NCBI RefSeq assembly: GCF_041296385.1
Contig: NC_091015.1
Span: forward strand, 55,122,345-55,186,344
Source of the DNA: Aphelocoma coerulescens
Taxonomy: Eukaryota > Chordata > Aves > Passeriformes > Corvidae
DNA: 64,000 nt
Reading direction: 5' to 3'
How positions within the stretch are numbered: the stretch's first letter is position 1; the number at the start of each line of letters is the position of its first letter. The translations under genes and the position numbers were made by a program. The notes below the pieces were generated by a model. It was not told where the DNA came from, did not search any database, and saw only the letters and a list, made by a program, of their open reading frames with translations. Below, in pieces: positions 25,010 to 62,200 of this stretch.

Positions 25010-25525
25010 ATGTTGATCAACTGTTACTTTTAAAGTTTCTTTTTTTTTTCCAGCATTGTGGTGGGCTGGGACCATGAGTTGAAGCAAATATCCTTCTGCA
25101 GCTCTGCTCTTGTACACAGCAGGCTTACCCTGAATATGTTCAATACTGCTGTTAATGTCCAGGAAAAATATTTTAAACAATGATTATGGATGATTTTATA
25201 CCAGATGTAAAAGTTGTGGATATCAGTGACTGGCACTTCCATTCCAAAGGTTTATGTCCAGAATGGCTCCTCAGAAGCCTTACCATCTTGTGAAAGCAGC
25301 TCTCTCAGCAGGCTCTTTTTCCCTTTTGCTTTACTTGGAAGCAGACTGCTCACTTTTTGCTGTGGTTCAGTCCCTTCTGTGTGGTGACAGACCTGAGAGA
25401 AGGAGTGGGAAGCAAGTTGTGATTGGAGTACTGCCAGAGGCAGAATTCAATGTGGAAACAGCTCCTTAATCTGTTCTCATACGTACCCCCAAGAAACCAA
25501 GTCTGTCTTGTGAATATCCCCCCTC

Positions 25526-25588
25526 CTTTTGGGGGGTTGGAACTCAATGATCTTTAAGGTCCCCTCCAACCCAAACCATTCTGTGACA
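25526..25588 (+). mobile_element. CR1 3'-terminal fragment
   Basis: GGGGGGTTGGAACTCAATGA, then GATCTTTAAGGTCCCCTCCA and CCATTCTGTGA form the conserved terminal 60 bp of avian CR1. No ORF2 sequence precedes it. Confidence 0.88.
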
Positions 25589-26524
25589 TCCTGAATTGTT
25601 GTGTCTGAGAAAACCTTAGTGAATGAACCCAGTGTTTCTGCGTGGAGGAATACTCCAGATGGATCCCAGGAGGTGGGCTGGAGAATTCCTAGTAAACCAG
25701 GGTAACAGAGTTGTCCCCAGGGCAGGTGCAGGACAAAGAGCAGCACTGAACTGCAGTCAACTGGTGATCCCAAAAATTGCTGTGCTGGATTTTTTTGGAA
25801 GTGCTTGTCAGTGATGGGATAGCAGGGATGACCTTACCAGTGCCTCTGGCTAGGGTAAGTACATCTGAAATTCTCACGCCATTGCTCCTTAGGACTTGGC
25901 AAACATGGCTTATGATCCATCTAAAGATGTTTTTCCTTCGAGAGGAAGTTTTTGTTGCCCCCTCACTTCATGCCTCCAAGCGTGCAGGTTGCCATTTTGG
26001 AAATAAGACTGCAGCTTTGGGGAGAATCAGAGAATATATGGAAATCTTGCTGCAAAATAATGGTATTTATACTGGGCATTGCCCAGACCAAGGCATCAGA
26101 AGCCAGGTCTGCCTGGCTATATTAGGTTGAACTGCTTAAAATCCAGAATTTCTGATCACTAACAGACCCAGTCATTTTCCTTTCTGCTGGCAGCTATTGG
26201 CTTCTCCCTCAAAGGAAAACTTGGGGCCACCTTCCTCAGCAAAGGGTTGAACTTGGGTCGAATCTTCCATCTATTGCTTGTCAGGGTGTGTGGCAGCCCC
26301 TAAAAGTGAGGGCAGTCTGCCTTGCCTGCTCACCCAGCCTGGGCGCAGGGGGAGCTGGCTGGGAAGTGAAATTGTGCTGGTGTGGACTGGAAGAGCTCAG
26401 CACAGCCCCTGCACCCCCAGCTCCAGTGATAAATAAATCCCTGCAAGTCACCATCCTAGTAGAGAAGGTGGCCTGTGAGGAATGTGGATATAAGGGAGAT
26501 ATTTTCTACATCAAATTGTAAAAT

Positions 26525-26745
26525 AATTTTTTTAAGGAGAAAATAGCTATTTAGAATTAATCTAGCAATCTATTTAGAATTTATCTATTAGCATTTTATT
26601 GTTAGCATTTAGAATTTGCCTATTTAGAATTTATCTATTAGTGTCTATTATCTCCTAGTATTTAGAACATAGCTATTTAGAATTATCTATAGAGTCTCTC
26701 TGTTTTGAATTTATTAATTTATAGAATTAGTATGTAGATAATTTT
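26525..26745. repeat. Degenerate AT-rich tandem repeat
   Basis: The phrase CTATTTAGAATTTATCTATT, or close variants of it, recurs at least five times at irregular spacing of about 25-55 bp, often followed by AGCATTT or AGTGTCT. It looks like an old, diverged AT-rich minisatellite. Confidence 0.75.
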
Positions 26746-29700
26746 TTACCATACTTAACTGAGATAACTTTATGAAAATAGATGATAACTCTCAAGGGTC
26801 ATTAATAGCCAGATGTAAGTGGGCTTAGCTAACGAGGGCCTCTGCAGAACTCAGGCTGTTTCTACTCCTCTAATGAAGCAGGCAGGTGCTATTCTCAGAG
26901 CTGGCAGCTGACTGCTCTTAGGAAAGGAAGTTGCTGGCAGCCAAGGCTGGCAATTGCTGACTGAATTGTCAGGGGCTCAGTGGAAAAGAAAAGGAACATG
27001 GGTGCATACCCAGAAAAATCCAGGTATTTATGAATATTTTTTCTGTGTGATTTTTGTGTCTTAATATGATAGCAGTACTTTCTGCTGTGTAACTCCATAT
27101 GGTCCAAATATAACAGATGTTATACTTAAATCAGAATTTGCAGTTGTTGAACTTGAATATTACATTTTTCTGTGTGAAAAAAAAATCTAATTTTCCTTTA
27201 AGCTTAAAAATGTCATATTTAGCTAGTAGGGGGTGCAAGGTTTTAGCTCAGTTCAGCACTACCAGTGTTTGTTTGACAGTGAGAGGACATTTGAGCTGGC
27301 TGCAACACCTGCTAAGAGAAGGATTCATTTTCAGCTAAATAAAAGTCCCAAATACTTGACCTTGGTCATGTACTGCAGACAGAACAGATATTGTGAGTAG
27401 AGGAAGAAAAAAGAGTAACATTTACTTAATTTTGCTTATTCCTTTCCTTTAACTTTAGATATACTCTTTCAGCTATGGGAAAATGGTCAGGAAAATGTGT
27501 ATCTTTCTTTCTAAACTAAATCATAAGTTAAATAAATTTTTAGGGTTGCAAAATGTTTCTGGTTAGAAATTTTATTTAGAAAGATGTACTTACTACTCAC
27601 AGCATTTCTTTCTTAAAACTGAAAGGAGAATCTCGATAGCAGTTACAAGAGCTAGACTGGCTGGAGAAGGACGACTTAACCTGTAGCTGTAGAGTTGATT
27701 TTGTTTGCAGTTAATTTTGTTCATGGTTTTGGAGAGGCAACTGATAATATAGATTCTTATTTCTAGCCAACAGTCTAGTGATAAACCAATGGGATTTTGA
27801 TAAAGTGGAGGAGGATGTTTAAAAATGCATCCTGTGTTTTCCCTTAACTACTACATAAGCAAGAGTTAACGGTTGGCAGTGGGATGTGAGACGATGAGCA
27901 GACATTGATAATCTGCACAGAACTATGGAGGTTTTTAAAATCTGACCTCCTGGTTCAGGTTGATTGCATAAGTAACTGGTTTCTTCTATAAAGCTGTATG
28001 AATGGCATTTCAAGAAGTAAATTATTTGGCATAAAGATACCCTTTGTACAGCAAATGGGTTCTATCAAGTAACTGCAATGTGGCTTAATTGCCTTTAAGT
28101 GCTAGCAAAGGTTTACTGCTCTAGCAGATCCTTAACACAGGATGTGAGACTAACAGGATTTAATGATAGGAGAAAAGTGTGCTGGAGATCTTAATTTAGC
28201 TGCATCCTTGTGGAAGGGCAAGAATCCTTTTCTTTAAGTGATTGTCCTTACGGATTGAACATTTGGTGACTGAACATGCATCGTCCACCTGCTTGGAAGT
28301 GAGATTGGAAAATCTTCCTTACATAATGCTTGAAACATGGTGGCTTGATCTGAAATCCTCTACCAGTTTTAGACGTCCATGTAGTTGGAAAACCATCACA
28401 TTTCCTTCTGATATGTGTAGGTTTTAGGGAGGCTGAATACTAATTTCAGTAATTCAGATTAAGATGTAGTTGGAGATCTGTTGTGGTAACTGCTTTTAAA
28501 GATGCTTCCTAGTCCTTTTCTATATTGCTCTGCATGTGCTCTTCTATGTGGTTTTGTTCGTTTATTTGTTGGGTTTTGGTTTATTTTTAAATTGTGGGTT
28601 GAACAAGATCATCATGCTGAAGGAGTGGTGGCTTGCTCACCTGCTGAGTGAGGCTGAGGAAAAACTCTGGCGAGAGGATCAATGAGTTTATGTGTATCCT
28701 GAGGCAAGTTGGATGGAAGCATGGGACACTCTTTCCTTCTCAGAAACACCACACAGAGACACCAGAACTGCCCTCCTCCTTTTCACCATGCTGGGATAGT
28801 CAGGGAAATCCATTACACTTGTAGTCAGAATGCCAGAGTGTTGCTGATGCATCTCGTGCTGTGGAGCTGTGACTATCAGCTACACTTCACATTCTCTAGA
28901 TTTTAGCTGTTATCTGTATTCCAAAGATAAACTGCCTGTAAATGGAAAACTTTGTCCCAGTGTAAACTTTGGGAGTAATGCCTGGTAATTAGCCTCTTGC
29001 AGCTAGAGGTTGGTTGAGTAAGCAGTGCATCCAAACACCTTGGTGTTTTTCAGGCCTTTGCCTTTTGGACTTTTATTTGGCAGCTATGACAAAAGAGCCA
29101 GCATGATTGCATGTTTAAAAAAGCTCTAAACCCAAGAACCACTAACCTGACTCCCCCCCCACCCCAAACCTTAACATCAGCCCAGCTAATGTAAATTCTG
29201 CAGGTGCCTAAAACCCCAAATGTAAACTGTTAAAGAAATTGTGTCTACTGAGCTCCCCTGGAAATGCTGCAGCATTCCCCAAATCCTTGCTGTACCTGGG
29301 TGGTGCAGACCAAGCCACTGGGTGGGCAGCCCATGCCAATGGCCATGGGGAGTCACACGCAGCATAGCCCTGCTTGTCCTGCCCACGGTGCTGAAGCTGC
29401 AGTGCTGGCACAAGAGGGGCTGTAGGAAGGCTGCTCCCTCTCTCCCAGTTTTGCCGTGATCATCCTGCCCTCCTTCCTGCCCCAGGAAAATGGAGGAGAC
29501 AGGGAGAGAGGCCACAGGGACTGGGCTAAACTTCACACCCAGTGCCTGTAACTGCTGACTCAGCAGCTGTTGCTGCTGCCTTCAAGCTCTCACCATCTTC
29601 TGGCTTTGGCTGACAGGCTCTTAGCAGCTGTTGCTCCCATCTCCTTCTGTCCCTGGCACTGCCAGGGTGCTTTCAGCTCTTTGAGGTTGCTGCTGCTGCC

Positions 29701-30599
29701 TGAGTCATTCCTCTGGAATGGAAGGCAGCCAAGGCACTATCCTCAAGATCCTTGCCTTGGTTGTCCTACTGGTTTTCTTCGGGTCGGCTTCAAGGCTCCC
29801 ACCTCTGGCCTCCTGGCCGCCCCTGTGTCAGGACTAGGGAGTGACATGACTGTAGGTTCTGTACAAGGAGGACATCATCCCTCAAACACTCTGCCTGTTC
29901 AGATGCAGGCTGGAATTTCTGAAAGGTCCCTGTGCTCAGCAGTTCCCTGATGGCACAGCATGTGCCGCGTGATTTGTGAAAGGATGCTCACACTGCCCCA
30001 GATTGTGCATTGAGCCTCTGCCCTGCATTCAAAATACAGGGATGATTTAATTTCATTTTACTGCAGAGGATTCAGAGGTGGGGTATGGAAACTACTCTCT
30101 CTCTCCCCTTCTTGGAAAAATTCCAGCAAGGGTGGTAACAGATGTAAAGCTGCTCATTTGGAAAAAATATGTCTGGTCATACCAAGTCAGAAATTCGATA
30201 ACAGACCACAGGCTGTAGGGAAAGGCCATTTCTTGAGATGTGTATTAATTCTGGTGGAAGAGAATGCAGAACTAAGCTCTCCTGTATTTTCATTACAATT
30301 CCTCAGTGTCACGGGTTGGGTTTGTAACCGGGCAGAGGAAGATGGCACAGTTTCTGCTCTGTATAAAAGAAAGCAAAGGGGAACAATGATTATACTGCGC
30401 ATTAGGGGAGTTGTATGATTTCCTCTCTTTTATTAATGGATTTAGTACAGCTGAGACCTCACAGGACCAGGGTCACAACATCATCTTTAACTTATCCTGC
30501 AACATATCCAAGCAAGCTTCCCAACTTGTGGCTGTATTAAGCTGTGTCACTGTGCACAATGCTGAGAGGTGCTGTGATGTGCTCAGTAATTCAGGGGAA

Positions 30600-30765
30600 A
30601 TACTTTCTGAAGAAATTTTGTATGGTGAGGGTGGTGAAACTGGCACAGGTTGCTCAGAGAGGTGGTAGATGTCCCATTCCTGGAAACATCCAAGGTCAGG
30701 TTGGACAGGGCTCTGAGCAGCCTGGTGTAGTTAAGGATGCCCCTGCTCATTGCAGGCAGGCTGTG
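30600..30765 (+). mobile_element. CR1 fragment downstream of NT5C3A
   Basis: Contains the CR1 blocks GGCACAGGTTGCTCAGAGAG, GTCCCATTCCTGGAAACATC and AGGTCAGGTTGGACAGGGCT, followed by GAGCAGCCTGGTGTAG. The order matches the plus-strand 3' region of CR1. The terminal tail is missing. Confidence 0.9.
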
Positions 30766-31422
30766 GACTATTACCTTGTGAAACTATCTGTTGTTACAAA
30801 GATGAGAAATTTTATCTCAGACACACTAGCTTAAAACATTTTTCCCATTTGACAGAGGATAAGGGAAGAGTAAGGATAGAGAATGGTTTGCAATGACAGA
30901 AAAATATGAAGAAGAAACACTTTGCCTGAACTGTGTGAATAAAAGCATTTTTACTGAAGAAAAATATATGTATGAAAAACTTGTGTGAAAGAATGTAGAA
31001 TATGAGTAAGATCTTTCAAAGTACAGCTGAGACTGAAATGTCTTTGAAAAGGCAACACAAACGCACAATCTCTTTACAGAGCATTTACACCTTCAATTTT
31101 ACAAAATAGCCACATTTTCTAAAATGCTCCTCTGAAATGCCTGATTAAAAAGGACAGTGAACCACAGTATCCCATCAGCAGCAGTTTATCACATCTATAA
31201 ATCCAATCTAGATCTCGTTATAACAGGAGTGTAAGAGCAGTAAAAGGAGCTTGTAGTTGACAATTGATACCATATATATTCCATAATACCAAAATGAAGA
31301 TAAAAGTTTTAAATTAAATTAAACAGTTCCATCAATGAGTAATAAGCACATCTAAGATAGCACATGTGTGCTCTTCTGTCCAGTTGCCTCCTGGAAGGAA
31401 TGGAGTGACTTGAGACTGCAAT

Positions 31423-57289
<25,867 letters not shown>

Positions 57290-57691
57290 GGTAGTAGTTC
57301 CCGGGGCGCCGGGAGCCGCTGCGGGGAAGCGCGGCTGCGCCCTCAGTATGGGTGAGGGAGCCGGACCCCGGCGGGTCGCCACTGACCGACCGCCGGATCG
57401 GCAACGACCGCCGCCGCACGAGCCCCGCCGTCCCGGCCCCTCGCCGGCCGTACCACACCACAGGGAAAAGGGGGAGGGAAAGGGTGGACGGGCGGGTGGA
57501 GTTGGGCGCCTTGAGAGCAAGAGGTTTCTGTGAGGGGCTTTGAAGAAGAAGAACGTGTGTCTGCGTGTTTAGGGTTGTGGGGTTTTTTTCCTCCTCTCAG
57601 AAAATACAAAAGGAATGCTTCTCTGCTTTGCCCTTCCCCTCCGTACAGGACGAAATGAAAGAACCCAACGGCCCATGGCGCCGCTTCCCAA

Positions 57692-57704
57692 ACTACATTT
57701 CCCA
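57692..57704 (+). promoter_or_regulatory. ZNF143/SBS-like motif ACTACATTTCCCA
   Basis: Matches the core ACTAYRnnnCCCR, a motif known to be enriched in vertebrate bidirectional and CpG promoters and bound by ZNF143. It lies midway between the two genes. Confidence 0.65.
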
Positions 57705-57775
57705 AGCTCCGTCCTGGGCGGGGCGCGGGGGGGGTATGAGATTGGTGCCGGCGGGGGGAGAGGAGGATGCTGGAG

Positions 57776-57783
57776 ATGGCGGC
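57776..57783 (+). promoter_or_regulatory. YY1-like motif ATGGCGGC
   Basis: GAGATGGCGGCGG matches the YY1 promoter consensus (AAnATGGCGGC), often found near or just downstream of the start site, here in BBS9 orientation. Confidence 0.55.
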
Positions 57784-57789
57784 GGCGGT

Positions 57790-57928
57790 GGGAATGCGCG
57801 TGTAGCCCTGCACTCTGTGCCTCGCCTCGGGCCGCGCCTGAGTGAGGAGCTCCTGTGAGGAAGCGGGGCTGCTGCTCCGGGACGGCTCGGGACTGCACCG
57901 TGCCAGGGAGCTGTCGCCTCCCGCCCAA
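57790..57928 (+). other. BBS9: BBS9 5' untranslated exon 1 (start inferred)
   Basis: A strong donor CCGCCCAA|GTAAGC at 57929 in the CpG island, oriented toward BBS9, gives a plausible leader exon that would splice to the acceptor at 59103. The left boundary is a guess, since no start site can be read. Confidence 0.55.
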
Positions 57929-57988
57929 GTAAGCCCCCGCCGGGCTCCTTCTCCCACTCCACGGGGATGTGTGTATCTGTGTGTCTCC

Positions 57989-58096
57989 GTCTCTCTGTCC
58001 GTCTCTCTGTCCGTCTCTCTGTCCGTCTCTCTGTCCGTCTCTCTGTCCGTCTCTCTGTCTGTCTCTCTGTCTGTCTCTCTGTCTGTCTCTCTGTCT
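57989..58096 (+). repeat. 12-bp minisatellite in BBS9 intron 1
   Basis: Nine uninterrupted 12-bp units: five GTCTCTCTGTCC copies (57989-58048) followed by four GTCTCTCTGTCT copies (58049-58096), then partial GTCC units. The tract is T/C-rich with G spacers and contains no ATG, so the open frames across it are artefacts of the repeat. Confidence 0.95.
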
Positions 58097-58711
58097 GTCC
58101 GTCCGTGTCCCTATCCGTGGCTCTGTGTAGGCGCTGTGGGTGCTGCTCAGGGACTCTTGAGAGGGCAGGAGGGAGTGAGGGCGTGTGTGTGGAGGGTTGT
58201 GCTAGCCCGCACTCGGTGGCAGCAGGTTGCCTAGCGGGCATAGCGACGGGAAAAAGGTGGAAAATAAGTGTTTTTGTTTGCCGGACTTGGTTTCCTTTAA
58301 AGAGGAAAGGCCCGGGCTTGCAGGCTGCGTTTGTTCCCAATCCCGTCTTTTTCCCTTCTTCCCGCTGGAGCTGCCGGTGCCTGGCAGCCCCATGCCTCCT
58401 GTGCGAGCTGTGGGATCGAGTGTGTCCGGGTTCCTAGGTATGGATCTGTGAGTTTTGAACTAGGATAATGTTATTGTCAAGCCGCCTGCAAGGGGATTAG
58501 TCTCCTCCTCGCTCCTTCCCTCCCCCCTTCTTAAAATAACATCAGGTAGGGAGCAGAAAAGCTGATTTGTGCCCTGTATGACCGAGTTCTTTAGTCGTGT
58601 CACTGGGGCATCTTCAAGGCGATTACGTGGTGGAGGTTTTGATGTCGTCTGTTTATGTCTCCATTTACTTGTCTAAAAAGAATTTCTCTTGCAGAAGACT
58701 TGCGTCAGAAC

Positions 58712-58730
58712 TTTTTTTTTTTTTTTTTTT
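58712..58730. repeat. Poly(T)19
   Basis: Nineteen consecutive T residues in BBS9 intron 1; simple sequence likely to be length-variable. Confidence 0.9.
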
Positions 58731-59103
58731 CTGGTACTCGGTAAGAGAGAAGAGACCTCAGTTCTGTGACTTTGAAAACTTTTTATTACTTAGTGCTTGT
58801 AACAGAAGGCATTTAACAGTTCTTAAAAGTCTGTTATTTTGTTGCATTTCCTCATATAACTAGCAGTGTCTATCACAAATAATTTAACTAATGACATTAA
58901 GATTTCTGAGATTGTTTTCTGAACTATATAACCAGAAACTCAAGACACCTGGAATTAGCATTTATTTAGCTCACACTAGTGCAGTATGAAACCAAGAGGT
59001 GTAATATACTTAAGGAAAGCTGTTGCTAACAAAGAAAAAGTTTTTTGTATAAACAGTTGCATGTATTAGTATAAGCTTTAACAGTAGTTTGTTTCCTTTT
59101 CAG

Positions 59104-59224
59104 TAAAGAAGAATGTCCTTGTTTAAAGCTAGAGACTGGTGGTCCACCATACTTGGAGAAAAGGAAGAATTTGACCAAGGCTGTCTGTGTGTTGCTGATG
59201 TTGATAATAGTGGCAGTGGACAAG
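59104..59224 (+). CDS. BBS9: BBS9 exon 2 (start codon exon)
   Basis: Acceptor CCTTTTCAG at 59103, nine untranslated bases, then ATG at 59113. Encodes 37 codons to DNSGSGQ and ends in phase 1 at CAAG|GTAAAT. Confidence 0.95.
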
Positions 59225-62200
59225 GTAAATTCAGACTTGAAATTGCTGGCTTTTAAGCCACACTGCTGTAAGTTTGCTTTGACCTATGCATGCTGAAAGC
59301 TTGTTAGTCAGGCTAGTTGGCTGGTTAGTTTTAGGTCTGCTATCTTTAATGTGTCCTTGTAGGCTTAAGAAGACAAATTCAGTGCTCTCTGTCTTTTTAT
59401 ATTTGTATGTTGCTCAACATGTTAATTCTTGCTTGTGTTCTCTAGTAACTTTTCTTATGTCTTATTCCCTCAATGGTAGATATCTTTAAAATAAAGAATT
59501 TTCAGTTAGTCATGGGAGCAAACATGTTGTGACTTATAATAACCTAAGGGGAGGAAAAAAAAGGAAGGTGAGAGCTAAAAAGTTAAGAATTTAGAAAAAC
59601 AAATGAACAGCCCTTTTGGTCTGCAAAATAAGTGACGATTGAAATAAGTGACTCTGCTTGAGTAAGCCCTGCTTTTCTGTGTAGTCATTAACAATGTGAA
59701 ATGATCTTGCTGTCAGGGAGAGTTTTTGTGTGTGTATTTTTTAAAAATTAATAAATTATTGGGATCTTTATGATATCATGCTCACCTTGGAACTTTGTTT
59801 TTGCCCACTAGAGGTACTTGAGTTTGATTTCATTCCTGCCATACTCTTTGAAAATTATTTTAATGTAAGACTCTCCCTTTTCAGGACAATTTGAATAAAG
59901 TTGAGCTGTTACTGATTTGGTGTAGAGCCTTTTTCAGTAGAAATTCATTAGAGTCATTTAGATTGGAAAAGACCTTTAAGATGATTGAGTCTGCCAGCTA
60001 ACACTCTGTATTCACTACTAAACCATGTCCTTGAGCACCACGTCTACATGTCTTTTAATTACCACCAGGGATGGTGATTCAAACAGTGTCCTTGGCAGTC
60101 TCTTCCAGTGCTTCACAATCCTTTTGGTGAAATTTTTCCTAGTATCCCATCTAGGCTTTACATCCCCTGGTGCATGTCTAAGCCCTTCGCTGGCTTTGTT
60201 GCCCTTCTCTGGCCGTGCTCCACCACCTCCATGACTTTCTTGTAGTGAGGAGCCCCAAACTGAATGCAGTATTTGAGGTGCAACCTCACCAGTGCTGAAT
60301 ACAGGGGGGCAATACTTCTCTGGCCACACACATTCTGATACGGGCCAGGATGCCATTGGCCTTCTTGGCCGCCTGGGCACATGCTGGCTCATTTTCCAGC
60401 TGCTGTTGGCCGTCACCGCAGGTACTGTTCTGTTGGGCAGCTTTCCTGGAACTGTTCCCCAAGCCTGTTGTGTTGCATGGGGTTGTTGTGACTGAAGTGA
60501 ATGATCTGGCACTTGGTCTTGTTGGACCTCATATGATTGGCCTTGACCCATTGCTCCAGCCTGTCCAGATCCTGCTACAGTGCCATCCTACCCTCTAGCA
60601 GATCAACCATCCCACCAACTTTGTGTCATCAGCAAACTTACCGAGGGTGCACTGGATCCCCTCATCCAGGTCATTGATAAAGACAATAAACAGGACTGGC
60701 CCCAATACTGAGCTCTGGGGAATGTCACTTGTGACCAGTCGCCATCTGGGTGTAAGTCAATTCACCACCACGCTCTGGGCTCAGCCACCCACCCAAATTT
60801 TACCCAGTGAACAATGCACATGTCCAAGCCATGACCACCCAGTTTATCCAGGCGAATGCTGTGGGAAATGCTGTCAAAGGTTTACTGAAGTCTAGGTAAA
60901 CAACATCCACAATATGTCCCCTGTCCACTAAGCTGGTCACTTTGTCACAGAAGGAGATAAGTTGGCCAAACAGAATCTGCCCTTCATAAACCCCTCCTGG
61001 CTGGGTCCGATCCCATGCATACAAGTTGCATGATGACACTCAAGATGATATGCTCCATGACTTTCCTGGCACTGAGGTCAGGCTGACTGGCCTGTAGTTC
61101 TCCAGATCCTCCTTCTGACCCTTCTTGTAGATGGGCATCACATTTGCTAACTTCCAGTCAACTGGGAGCTCCCTGGTGAGTCAGGACTGATGATAAATAA
61201 CAGGGAGTAGCTTGGTGAGCACTTCCACTAACTCTCTCCGTGTTCCTGGGTGGATCCCATCTTGCCCCATAGACTTGTGTTTGTGTCTAAGTGGTGTAGC
61301 CGGATGCTGCCCATTTCCCCTTGCATTATGGGAACCTCATTCTGCTCCCTGTTCCTGTTTTCCAGCTCAGGAAGCTGGGTACCCAGAGAACTACTGTTGT
61401 TCTGTTGAAGACTAAGCCAAAGGCAACACTAAGTACCTCAGTCTTTTCCTCATCCTTTATCACTATGTTTCCCTCCATATCCAATAAAGAATGGAGATTC
61501 CCCTGGGTCCTCGTTCTGTTGCTGATGTATTGATAGAAACATTTTTATTGTCTTCTATGGCAGTAGCTAGATTAAGTTCTAGTTGGGTTTTGCCCCTTCT
61601 AATTTTCTTCCTGCATAGCCTCACAACATCCTTGTAGCCCCCCTGATTCGGCTGCCCCTTCTTCCAGAGGTCATATCTCCTCTTTTTCCTGAGTTCCAGC
61701 CAAAGCTCTGTTCAGGCAGGATGGTGTTCTTCCCTGCAAACTTGTCTTTTGGCACACGGGAATGGCCTGGTCCTCTACCTTTTAAGATTTCCTTTGTTAC
61801 AAATGTTCAGCCTTCCTGGGCCCCTTTGCCCTGCAGGACTGCTTTCTAAGGAACTCTGTCAGCCAATCTCCTAAATGGGTGAAAATCTGCCCTCAGGAAG
61901 CCTATGACAGCCCTTCTGCTGTTCCCCTTCCTTCCTTTTCTAAGAACTGGAAATAAAATTTTGTGATTGCTGTGCCCACTACCGCCTCCAACCATCATAT
62001 AACCTACAAATCCTTCTCTGTTTACAAACAACAAATCCAGTAGGGCACCTTCCCTAGTTGGCTCCTTCACCAGTTGTGTCAGGCAGTTATCTTTCATACA
62101 CTCCAAGAATCTCCTAGACAGTTCCTCTCTGCTCTATTTTCAGCAGACATCTGGTAAGTTGAAGTCCTCCACAAGAGCAAGGGCTGGTGATTGTGAGACT

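Larger units (their letters stand above)
23570..25020 (+). other. FKBP9: FKBP9 3' UTR (extent inferred)
   Basis: No coding features follow the stop codon. Two AATAAA signals lie in the expected direction (24238 and 25004), suggesting 3' UTRs of about 0.7 and 1.45 kb. The true cleavage sites need transcript data. Confidence 0.6.
25030..31380. other. Intergenic region between convergent FKBP9 and NT5C3A
   Basis: Apart from two CR1 fragments and an AT-rich degenerate tandem repeat, no gene was recognised. A somewhat GC-richer patch (about 29220-29900) has open frames up to about 125 codons on both strands, but none resembles a known family and none has convincing splice or initiation context. 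A possible NT5C3A poly(A) signal (TTTATT on the plus strand, 30429-30434) lies about 1 kb beyond its stop. Confidence 0.55.
57290..57928. promoter_or_regulatory. Bidirectional CpG-island promoter of NT5C3A and BBS9
   Basis: A GC- and CpG-rich block separates the divergent genes: NT5C3A exon 1 reads left from 57289 and the BBS9 leader exon reads right, ending at 57928. A GC box GGGCGGGGC lies at 57716-57724, a ZNF143-type motif at 57692-57704 and a YY1-type motif at 57776-57783. No TATA box is evident. This arrangement is typical of housekeeping bidirectional promoters. Transcription starts are not resolvable by reading. Confidence 0.8.

Noticed and set aside
29186..29950. GC-richer patch with open frames of 116-126 codons on both strands
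   Set aside because: Composition explains the open frames; the peptides look random and no domain or splice pattern is seen.
57842..58437. Open frames across the 12-bp minisatellite (repeated SLSV / TERR-type peptides)
   Set aside because: A 12-bp repeat stays open in several frames by construction. The region is BBS9 intron 1, with no splice or conservation support for coding.
60018..60551. 177-codon minus-strand open frame
   Set aside because: It is partly CR1 ORF2 C-terminus ([11 protein letters not shown] block) and partly other frames of the same element, so it is not a host gene.
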